In this document: positions 7,081-13,394 of the stretch, in pieces
Position numbering within the stretch: the stretch's first letter is position 1
How the letters are laid out: every line of letters starts with the position of its first letter
Program-made: the position numbers and the translations under genes
NCBI RefSeq assembly: GCF_006385685.1
Contig: NZ_VFRP01000029.1
Coordinates: forward strand, 1-46,083
Length of the DNA stretch: 46,083 nucleotides
Direction of reading: 5' to 3'
Source of the DNA: Amaricoccus solimangrovi
GTDB lineage: Bacteria > Pseudomonadota > Alphaproteobacteria > Rhodobacterales > Rhodobacteraceae
Notes under the pieces: generated by a model
The model's database searches: none
Seen by the model: only the letters and a program-made list of their open reading frames with translations
What the model was told of the DNA's origin: nothing

Positions 7081-7125
7081 TTGTGGATCAGGAGGTCCCC
7101 CGTTCAAGCCGGGGCGCTGGTACCA
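7081..7125 (+). other. 3' half of a tRNA gene, probable attachment site (attR)
   Basis: The sequence reads as the end of a tRNA: an anticodon-loop-like TTGTGGA, TCAGG, then AGGT before a T arm with stem CCCCG/CGGGG (7098-7102 and 7110-7114) around TTCAAGC, an acceptor strand CGCTGGT, A73 and an encoded CCA (7123-7125). No D arm and no 5' acceptor strand lie upstream, and the bases before the loop do not pair with TCAGG. The fragment therefore starts in the anticodon loop. With GTG as anticodon it would come from tRNA-His. A73 fits tRNA-His of alphaproteobacteria. I read it as the right end of the element, with the intact tRNA gene expected left of the window. Confidence 0.65.
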
Positions 7126-7226
7126 TGACCCCCCTCTTTCGCGGAAAGCCCTTCCGCCCGAAAACCGTTCCAATCGCGCGCGCGTGAGCGCATGATGCGT
7201 CCCGGGAAACGGTGGAGGGCGGCGGC

Positions 7227-8270
7227 GTGACCGGGCGGCTGACCATCGAGGCGAGCGACGTAGCCTCCTTCGGGGTGCCGATCGGCGTGCCGCATCTCTA
7301 TCTGGTGTTCGAGGATCTCGGAACCGGCGCGGAATACGTGCTGCGGGCCGGGCCGCGCGGCGAATGGCAGCTCGTGGGCTCGCCGATGCGGATCGAGATC
7401 AACGTGCCGATCGACCAGTCCGCGGACGACCGCGACGGCGAGACGCCGGCGCGGCGGCACGCGACGGATCTCGACTTCCAGGGGATCAGCGACGACGCCG
7501 CCTGGTCGCTGATGGTGAAATACGCCCGCGCGCTCGACGCGGCGCATTATGACTACAACGTCGCCGAGGAGAATTCGAACGCCTTCGTCGGCGCCCTGCT
7601 GAAGGCGGCCGGCGGCGATCCGGAGGCGATGCTGCCGCGCGGGATCGACGCGGACGAGGCGGTCGGCTTCGACCACTGGCGCGACATCGTGCGCGACGTG
7701 ACGCCCCCGGCCGACGGGATCTTCCGCGGCACCGGCGGCGGGGATGCGATGGCCGGCCTGCAGATGGATGAGGTGTTCCGGCTCTTCGGCGGGAACGACA
7801 CGCTTCATGCCGGGCGCGGCGCCGACAGGGCCGAGGGCGGCGGGGGCGACGACCGGCTGTTCGGACAGGCGGGCGACGACACGCTGAGCGGCGGGAGCGG
7901 CGCCGACCGGCTGATCGGCGGCGCGGGGGCCGACACGCTGCGCGGCGGCGACGGCGCCGACCAGTTCGTCTTCAAGTCGCCCGAGGCCAGCCTCGCGGAG
8001 CGCGACCGGGTCGCCGATTTCCACGTCGGCGAGGACAGGTTCGACATCTCCGCCATCGACGCGAACGTCTACCGGAGCGGGTCGCAGGACTGGCGCTTCG
8101 CCGGGCCCGACGACTGGCACGGCACCGGGCGCGTCTGGTTCGTCGAGGATCCGGACGGCGCGGCGAGCCAGCTGCGCGCCGATACCGGGCGGGCCACGCT
8201 CGTCGTCGCGCTGCTCGATGGCGCGGCGGTCCGGGCGGAGGATTACGCGGCGGACGATCTGATCCTCTGA
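7227..8270 (+). CDS. RTX (hemolysin-type calcium-binding) secreted protein
   Basis: The first 165 residues form an unrecognised domain. It contains VPHLYLVFEDLGTG and a conserved-looking HYDYNVAEENSNAFVGALL, reminiscent of a catalytic or binding segment. The region around residues 180-250 holds several RTX nonapeptides of the GGxGxDxLx kind (GGGGDDRLF, GGSGADRLI, GGAGADTLR, GGDGADQFV), which bind calcium in known proteins. The end, starting DRVADFHVGEDRFDIS, matches the C-terminal signal region of type I secretion substrates. There is no N-terminal signal peptide. Known relatives leave the cell through an ABC/HlyD/TolC exporter, and no exporter genes are next to it. I prefer the GTG at 7227, with GGAGGG seven bases upstream, to the GTG at 7212. 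Confidence 0.85.
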   Translation: MTGRLTIEASDVASFGVPIGVPHLYLVFEDLGTGAEYVLRAGPRGEWQLVGSPMRIEINVPIDQSADDRDGETPARRHATDLDFQGISDDAAWSLMVKYARALDAAHYDYNVAEENSNAFVGALLKAAGGDPEAMLPRGIDADEAVGFDHWRDIVRDVTPPADGIFRGTGGGDAMAGLQMDEVFRLFGGNDTLHAGRGADRAEGGGGDDRLFGQAGDDTLSGGSGADRLIGGAGADTLRGGDGADQFVFKSPEASLAERDRVADFHVGEDRFDISAIDANVYRSGSQDWRFAGPDDWHGTGRVWFVEDPDGAASQLRADTGRATLVVALLDGAAVRAEDYAADDLIL

Positions 8271-8276
8271 CCGGAA

Positions 8277-8294
8277 GCCCGCGGGGGCGCGGGC
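8277..8294. terminator. Strong hairpin after the RTX gene
   Basis: GCCCGCG (8277-8283) and CGCGGGC (8288-8294) pair perfectly around a GGGG loop, starting seven bases after the RTX stop codon. There is no T tract, so termination may need Rho or the hairpin may protect the mRNA end. Confidence 0.5.
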
Positions 8295-8857
8295 CCGGCC
8301 GTTCCTGGCGGAAGATCGTTCAGGCCAGGCCGCGCGTCCGACCCGCGGGCGCGGCTTACATGTGCGGACCGGCCGCGGCCGCCACGCCGGCCGGTGGCGG
8401 CGCGAAGCCACCACCCCCGCGAGTTCCATCCTCCCCGGACGTTTCCGCGCCGGAAACGATCCCGCGTGCCCCCGGCGGCGTATTCGCCGCGTTCCGCCGC
8501 GTTTCGGAACGAGAAATACGTTTACGTAATTCTCTCCCTTACTTTTCATCCTGGAGCATTGGCCAAGATCGGCGCGACATGTTATGATGCGAAGCACGGG
8601 GGATGAGTCCAATTACGGAATCATAGCAAAGATTACATCTCAATCTTTTTCGGAAAGGCGACTTTTGTCGCCCGGATTTCTGTTGTCTTATCATAGTATT
8701 GTGATTATTTATTAGACTAAAGTTTGACGACTCGTAATTATCGTGCTAAATGATTCTCGCCTTCGAACCAAAATTACGGACGCTGAAGGTAATCAGGGTG
8801 GAAACCTCCAGAATGGAATTGCGTCCATCTGGGAAAACTTTCTAGGGAGTGAGCCTA
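8295..8857. promoter_or_regulatory. AT-rich control region ahead of the Asn/Gly repeat genes
   Basis: The stretch holds no gene. From about 8510 to 8850 it is far richer in A and T than anything else in the chromosomal part of the window. It contains a near-palindrome TACGTTTACGTA (8518-8529), a perfect hairpin GGCGAC-TTTT-GTCGCC (8657-8672), and a promoter candidate at 8724-8752. The size and composition suggest a heavily regulated promoter, possibly a target of a nucleoid-associated silencer. Confidence 0.55.
8724..8752 (+). promoter_or_regulatory. Promoter candidate for the Asn/Gly repeat genes
   Basis: TTGACG (8724-8729) and TAAATG (8747-8752) are separated by exactly 17 bases. Transcription from here would give a leader of about 100 bases before the ATG at 8858. 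It lies at the end of the AT-rich region. Confidence 0.5.
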
Positions 8858-9340
8858 ATGACCATCACCAAAGCCGCCATCGCGACTTTCACCGCTGTTG
8901 TGTTCTCCGCGTCCCTCGCCATGGCCGCGAGCGGCAACGGGAATGGCAACGGGAACGGGAACGTTGGCAACCTCAACGGCAACGGAAACGGCAACTTCAA
9001 CCACGGTTCCTACAACGGGAACGACAACGGGAACGGCAACTACGGCAGCGGCAACGGCAACCTGAACGGCAACGTCAACCACGGTTCCTACAACGGCAAT
9101 TCCAACGGCAACTACAACAGGGGCAACCTGAACGGGAATGCCAACGGCAACTTCAACCACGGGGCCTTCAACGGCAACCTGAACGGCAACGGCAACCGCG
9201 GCGACGTCAACGGCAACATCAACGGCAACGGCAACCACGGTCGCAACAACGGCAACCTGAACGGCAACGTCAACTACGGCAGCGGCAACGGCAACGTGAA
9301 CGGCAACGGCAACAGCGGCGGCCGGCACCACCGGCGCTGA
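8858..9340 (+). CDS. Secreted Asn/Gly protein with nine tandem 13-residue repeats
   Basis: The protein is 160 residues. A Sec signal peptide (MTITKAAIATFTAVVFSASL, then AMA before the likely cleavage site) leads into a Gly-Asn run and then nine tandem repeats of 13 residues (residues 37-153) with consensus GxxNGNxNGNxN(H/R/Y). The tail is basic (GGRHHRR). There are no cysteines. I choose the ATG at 8858 because AGGGAG lies about nine bases upstream. The GTG at 8849 would overlap that site. Strict register over nine copies suggests a solenoid or fibre-forming fold, with stacked Asn ladders as in beta-helical proteins. That fold is inference. Two more repeat proteins follow. I recognise no named family. 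Confidence 0.8.
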   Translation: MTITKAAIATFTAVVFSASLAMAASGNGNGNGNGNVGNLNGNGNGNFNHGSYNGNDNGNGNYGSGNGNLNGNVNHGSYNGNSNGNYNRGNLNGNANGNFNHGAFNGNLNGNGNRGDVNGNINGNGNHGRNNGNLNGNVNYGSGNGNVNGNGNSGGRHHRR

Positions 9341-9353
9341 GTCGCGAGACCAG

Positions 9354-9381
9354 TCCACCGCCCCGGATCCGGGGCGGTGGA
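9354..9381. terminator. 28-base perfect palindrome after the first repeat gene
   Basis: Bases 9354-9381 are a perfect palindrome centred on GGATCC, with arms beginning TCCACCGCCCC. It starts 14 bases after the stop of the first repeat gene and ends 29 bases before the next ATG. In RNA it would form a very stable hairpin that could cut or attenuate transcription into the second gene, or set different mRNA amounts for the two proteins. Confidence 0.55.
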
Positions 9382-9409
9382 TGCGAAAACGCAACGGGGG
9401 ACCGAGACA

Positions 9410-9877
9410 ATGAAGACAATCCTGATCGCGACGGCCCTGCTCTCCGGCATGGCGCTCGCCGCGCCCGCCGGCGCCGCGGATTGGGGGCGCACCCGCGCGA
9501 CGATCGAGAGCCGCACCCAGGCCAGAGTCGGCACGGTCGTTGACAAGAACGGCAATGTGGGTGCCGGCAACACCGGACGGAACAACGTGGGATTCAACAA
9601 TTCCGGAAACGGGAACGTGGGAAGCGGAAACTCGGGCAACAAGAACGTCGGCAACAAGAACGGCGGACAAAACAACGTCGGCAGCGTGAACGGCTACGGG
9701 AGCACCGGAAGGAACAACGGAAATCAGAATATCGGAAATCACAACGGCAGTTTCAATTCCGGTGATAATAACGGGAACAAGAATATCGGTTCCTGGAACG
9801 GTAATTACAACGGCGGCAGCCGTAACGGAAATCGGAACATCGGGAGCGGGAACGGGAATTTCAACGGAAACCCGTGA
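9410..9877 (+). CDS. Secreted Asn/Gly protein with pentapeptide-like NxGxx repeats
   Basis: The 155-residue product starts MKTILIATALLSGMALAAPA, a clear signal peptide with likely cleavage after AGAA. A short ordered segment follows (DWGRTRATIESRTQARVGTV). From about residue 46 it is built of N-x-G-x-x units: nine in perfect register (NVGAG, NTGRN, NVGFN, NSGNG and so on), then looser NGNxN/NIGxx variants to the end. The pattern closely recalls the MPTR/pentapeptide-2 repeats of mycobacterial PPE proteins, which are not normally expected in an alphaproteobacterium. It differs in period from the preceding protein, so it is not a simple copy. The ATG at 9410 fits the signal peptide. It is likely exported to the periplasm or surface. 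No enzyme motif is seen. Confidence 0.8.
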   Translation: MKTILIATALLSGMALAAPAGAADWGRTRATIESRTQARVGTVVDKNGNVGAGNTGRNNVGFNNSGNGNVGSGNSGNKNVGNKNGGQNNVGSVNGYGSTGRNNGNQNIGNHNGSFNSGDNNGNKNIGSWNGNYNGGSRNGNRNIGSGNGNFNGNP

Positions 9878-9898
9878 CCGGATTTCGCCTCCCACCTT

Positions 9899-9919
9899 CC
9901 CGCGCCGGCGGGGCGCGGG
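9899..9919. terminator. GC-rich hairpin after the second repeat gene
   Basis: CCCGCGCC (9899-9906) and GGCGCGGG (9912-9919) pair perfectly with a five-base loop, about 20 bases after the stop codon of the second repeat gene. It has no T tract. Confidence 0.45.
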
Positions 9920-10031
9920 CGGCGGCTGATCCGGTTTCGCCCGCCCGCAGATCTTGATCAGGTGCGACGCTTCGCGCCGCGGACCCGGCTGTCCGTCCGG
10001 AGGTCGCCAGAGCTTTAGAGGCTTCAGGCCC

Positions 10032-10862
10032 ATGCGCTTCGTCATAGCATCCCTTGGCGTGCTGGTCGGCTGCTCAGCCGCCATCTCGCCATCGCCTTCG
10101 ACCAGGAACACGTCGGATTCCGCGATCTCCACCAACCTGCGCGGCGGCGCGGCCTATACCGGCGACCCCGGGACCGCGGCGAACACGACGACCGCCACGC
10201 GCGTCGACGGCGCGACGCCGGCGCCGGGCGGTTCCGGCGGTTCGGGCTATTCGTCGGGAGGCGACACGACCGGAACTTCCACGACCTCCGGCGGCTCCGG
10301 CGCTTCCGGGGGATCCACCACGACCGGCGGCGGCTCGAAAACTTCCTCCGGCGGAGGAAGCGGCGGTCAGGGAAACAACAACGGCAACAACAACACCGGT
10401 AGCAACAACGGAAACAACAATACCGGAAACAATAACGGAAACGACAACACCGGAAGCGGCAACGGCAACAACAACAGCACGAGCGGCAACGGCAACGGTT
10501 CGACCGGCGGCTCCACCGCGGGCGGCGGCGGAACCACGACCAGCGGCGGGACTGGCGGCGCCTCGGGCGGCCGGGGCAACAACAACGGCAACAACAACGT
10601 CGGCAACAACAACGGCAACCACAATTCCGGCAACAACAACGGCAACAACAACACCGCCAGCAATCAGGGCAACAACAACAGCTCCAGCGGGAACGGCAAC
10701 GGATCCCGAAGCTCCGGCGGCTCCTCCCGCGGGGGCGGCGGCAACGGGAATGGCAACGGCAACGGCAACACCGGGAACGGCAACGGGAACGGCAACGGCA
10801 ATGGCGGCGGGTTCGGCGGCGGTGGCGGCGGCTTCGGCGGGGGCGGCGGGTTCAGCTTCTGA
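10032..10862 (+). CDS. Asn/Gly/Ser/Thr-rich repeat lipoprotein
   Basis: The 276-residue protein begins MRFVIASLGVLVGCSA. Leu11-Val-Gly-Cys14 is a lipobox, so Cys14 is probably lipidated after signal peptidase II cleavage. A Ser/Thr/Gly linker of about 100 residues follows. Two matching 45-residue blocks come next (residues 116-160 and 184-228), each of five 9-residue units such as NNGNNNTGS and NNGNNNVGN. They are preceded by similar Gly-rich lead-ins, so one block arose by duplication. The end is a run of NG dipeptides and GGGGF/FGGG. The ATG at 10032 has AGAGG about ten bases upstream. Lipid anchoring makes it a natural candidate to tether or nucleate the two soluble repeat proteins upstream, but this is inference. 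Confidence 0.75.
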   Translation: MRFVIASLGVLVGCSAAISPSPSTRNTSDSAISTNLRGGAAYTGDPGTAANTTTATRVDGATPAPGGSGGSGYSSGGDTTGTSTTSGGSGASGGSTTTGGGSKTSSGGGSGGQGNNNGNNNTGSNNGNNNTGNNNGNDNTGSGNGNNNSTSGNGNGSTGGSTAGGGGTTTSGGTGGASGGRGNNNGNNNVGNNNGNHNSGNNNGNNNTASNQGNNNSSSGNGNGSRSSGGSSRGGGGNGNGNGNGNTGNGNGNGNGNGGGFGGGGGGFGGGGGFSF

Positions 10863-10889
10863 GCCCCGCCCGGCCCGGCGCGGCGCGCC

Positions 10890-13394
10890 TCACGGCCGGA
10901 CCAGCACCGCGACCGGGGCGGAGGCGAAGGGGGCGGTGGAGGGGTCGCCGCTGATCGCCGGGGCCACCAGATCGCGCCAGCCGCCGACGAGACCGAGCGC
11001 GGCGAGATCGGGCTCCACCGCCGTGCCAGGCAGGCGGGCGACGGTCACCAGCGTCGTCCCGTTCCAGCGCCGCGCGAAGGCGAGCAGCCGGGGATCGGCG
11101 GCCGCGACCGGGACATATTCCCCCCGCGCGTAGAGATCGGGCGCGCTTGCGCGATGCGCGAGCAGCGCCGCGATCAGCGCGAGCTTCGGCCCCCCGCCCT
11201 CGATCCCGCCCAGAAGCGGCGCCCCGACGCCCTGGTCGAGCGCGTCGAGCATTCCTTCCCGCGTGGAGAAATCGACCGGGCGCCGGTTGTCCGGATCGAC
11301 CAGGCTCTGCTCCCAGAGTTCCGCGCCGCGGTAGATGTCGGGGACGCCCGGCGCCGTCAGGCGCAGCGCCGTCTGGATCAGCGCGTTGCCGAGCCCGGCC
11401 GGGAAGAGCGCCGCCTCGGTCTCGCGGAAGGCGGCGAGGAAGCGGTTCTCGGGGCCGGCGTCGAGCGCGCGGTCGACGAAGGCCGCGAGCGCGGCCTCGT
11501 AATCGGGATCGCCATGCACCCAGCGCGTGTTGACCGCCGCCTCGCGCGCGGATTTCAGCATCGCCTCGCGCACGCGCTCGCGGAAGGCGCCCAGTTCCTC
11601 CACGCCCGGATGCCGGTCCGGCCGCCATTCCATCGGCCAGGCGCCGAGCAGGAGCTGGAAGAAGAACCAGGCCTCGTTACGGTCGATCGGGCGCGCGGGA
11701 TCCTCGAGCATCCCGAGCCAGGCCGAGGCGGCGCGGGCGAAGGCCGGCGGATCCTGCGTGATCGCGGCGATCCGGGCGCGCGCGTCCTCGCCGCGCTTGG
11801 TGTCATGCGTCGATCCGGTCAAGAGGCAGGCGGGCAGTTCCCGCGCCCGCGCCGCGTTCGCCGCGTGGAACTCCGCCACCGTCCCCGCGTAGCGCCCGGG
11901 CTCGCAGCCGACCTCGTTCAGCGCGATCAGCCGGGCGTGGCGGTAGAGCAGCGTGTCCTCCACGCCCTTCGCCGTCACCGGCCCGGTCAGCTGCTGCAGC
12001 CGGCGCAGGACCGGCATGCCCTCGGGCCGGGCGAGCGTCAGCAGCGCGGCGAGGAAGTCGAAGACCTCCGGCCCCAGTTCCGGCGCCCGCGCCCGCGCCC
12101 GGCCGAGCGCCGCGTCGATCCGCGCGTGGTCCGCGGGCGAGAGCCCGGCCGCGTCGGCGTAGGTGCGGTAGACGTCGAGCGCCGCGACCGTCTCGACCAG
12201 CGCCGCGCGCAGGATCTGCGGCGCGATGTCGCGCGCCTCCGGATCGGCGCGGGCGAGATCGACGATCCGGGCGAGCAGCGCGTCGAGCTCTCCCGCCATC
12301 CGGCCGGTCATGATCTCGATCTTGGCGGCGCGCACCATCCCCGCCACGTCCGGGACGCGGCCGACGAAGCCGGAATAGGCGTCGTCGAGCGCGCCGAGCG
12401 CCCCGGGCACCACCAGAAGCCCGTCGACCAGATTGGCGAATTCATAGCCGGTGGTCCCGTCGGTTCCCCAGTCGGCCGGCAGGGGCTCGTCGGCGCCGAG
12501 AATCTTCTCGACCCAGATCCGGACCGGCCGGGACACCGCCGAGCGGAGCCGCCGGCAATAGTCGCCCGGATCGTAGAGCCCGTCGACGTGATCGACCCTG
12601 AGCCCGTCGACCAGCCCTTCGGCCACGAGATCGAGAATGAGCCGGTGCGTCGCCTCGAACACCTCCGGCAGTTCGACGCGCAGCCCGGCGAGATCGCTGA
12701 CGGTGAAGAAGCGGCGGTAGTTGATCACGCCCCGGTCGTAGTCGAATTTCGCCACGCGCCAGTGCTGCCGGGCGATCAGCGCGTCGAGCGCGCCGCGGTC
12801 CGCGTTCAGCCGCGCGACCTCGGCCGGATCGTCGAGCGCGGCGACATCCTCCGCCCGCAGCGGCAGGCGGTGCGTCTCATGGGCCCAGACCGCCGGCCCT
12901 TCGGCGTCCACCTTCACCGCCAGATCGCCCGCCGCGAGCGCCGCGCCGTAGCACCTGCCGAGGATCGGCAGCAGCAGCTTGCCGGGCAGTTCCGGATGGT
13001 TCCAGTCGATGTCGAACCAGCCGGCATAGGGGCTCTCCGGCCCCTCGCGCAGCACGCTCTGCCAGTACCGGTTGTCGGTCCCCACCCCCATGTGGTTCGG
13101 AACGATGTCGAGGATGAGGCCGAGCCCGGCCGCGCGGAAATCGGCCGCCATCGCGCGGAACCCGTCCTCGCCGCCGAGTTCGGGGTTGATCCGCGTCGGG
13201 TCTATGACGTCGTAGCCATGCGTGCTGCCCGGCCGCGCGGCGAAGATCGGGGCGCAATAGACGTGGCTGACGCCGAGCCGCGCGAGATAGGGGGCGTGCC
13301 GGGCCGCGTCGGCGAAGCCGAAACCGGGACCGAACTGCATCCGGTAGGTGGCGCGCGGCGGCGCGGGCTGCTCGGTCACGGGCTGCTCGGTCAC
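10890..13394 (-). CDS. treY: Malto-oligosyltrehalose synthase
   Basis: This GH13 enzyme turns the reducing-end glucose of malto-oligosaccharides into a trehalose unit. The 834-residue length fits. The N terminus has RATYRMQFGPGFGFADAARH and YLARLGVSHVYCAPIFAARP. Further on come the typical GYDVIDPTRINPELGG, DIVPNHMGV and LRVDHVDGL segments. The TreY hallmark TAKGVEDTLLYRHARL lies in the second half. The GTG start (13394-13392) overlaps the treZ stop as GTGA, so the two are translated as a pair. The next step, release of trehalose, is done by TreZ. The carboxyl end is convergent with the repeat-lipoprotein gene, with only 27 bases between them. Confidence 0.95.
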   Translation of the reverse strand: MTEQPVTEQPAPPRATYRMQFGPGFGFADAARHAPYLARLGVSHVYCAPIFAARPGSTHGYDVIDPTRINPELGGEDGFRAMAADFRAAGLGLILDIVPNHMGVGTDNRYWQSVLREGPESPYAGWFDIDWNHPELPGKLLLPILGRCYGAALAAGDLAVKVDAEGPAVWAHETHRLPLRAEDVAALDDPAEVARLNADRGALDALIARQHWRVAKFDYDRGVINYRRFFTVSDLAGLRVELPEVFEATHRLILDLVAEGLVDGLRVDHVDGLYDPGDYCRRLRSAVSRPVRIWVEKILGADEPLPADWGTDGTTGYEFANLVDGLLVVPGALGALDDAYSGFVGRVPDVAGMVRAAKIEIMTGRMAGELDALLARIVDLARADPEARDIAPQILRAALVETVAALDVYRTYADAAGLSPADHARIDAALGRARARAPELGPEVFDFLAALLTLARPEGMPVLRRLQQLTGPVTAKGVEDTLLYRHARLIALNEVGCEPGRYAGTVAEFHAANAARARELPACLLTGSTHDTKRGEDARARIAAITQDPPAFARAASAWLGMLEDPARPIDRNEAWFFFQLLLGAWPMEWRPDRHPGVEELGAFRERVREAMLKSAREAAVNTRWVHGDPDYEAALAAFVDRALDAGPENRFLAAFRETEAALFPAGLGNALIQTALRLTAPGVPDIYRGAELWEQSLVDPDNRRPVDFSTREGMLDALDQGVGAPLLGGIEGGGPKLALIAALLAHRASAPDLYARGEYVPVAAADPRLLAFARRWNGTTLVTVARLPGTAVEPDLAALGLVGGWRDLVAPAISGDPSTAPFASAPVAVLVRP

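Noticed and set aside
7047-7125. A complete tRNA gene at the element border
   Set aside because: No D arm, no 5' acceptor strand and no paired anticodon stem. Only the 3' half is present.
7104-8612. Minus-strand frame of 502 codons opposite the RTX gene
   Set aside because: It has no recognisable motif, while the plus strand carries clear RTX repeats and a ribosome site.
8855-10135. Minus-strand frame of 426 codons rich in Val and Ala opposite the repeat genes
   Set aside because: The alternating Val-Ala pattern is the complement of the GGCAAC-type repeats. The plus strand has signal peptides and ribosome sites.
8858-10862. Possible CRISPR array, because of dense short repeats
   Set aside because: Repeats are coding, of three periods, adjacent with no unique spacers, and there are no cas genes.
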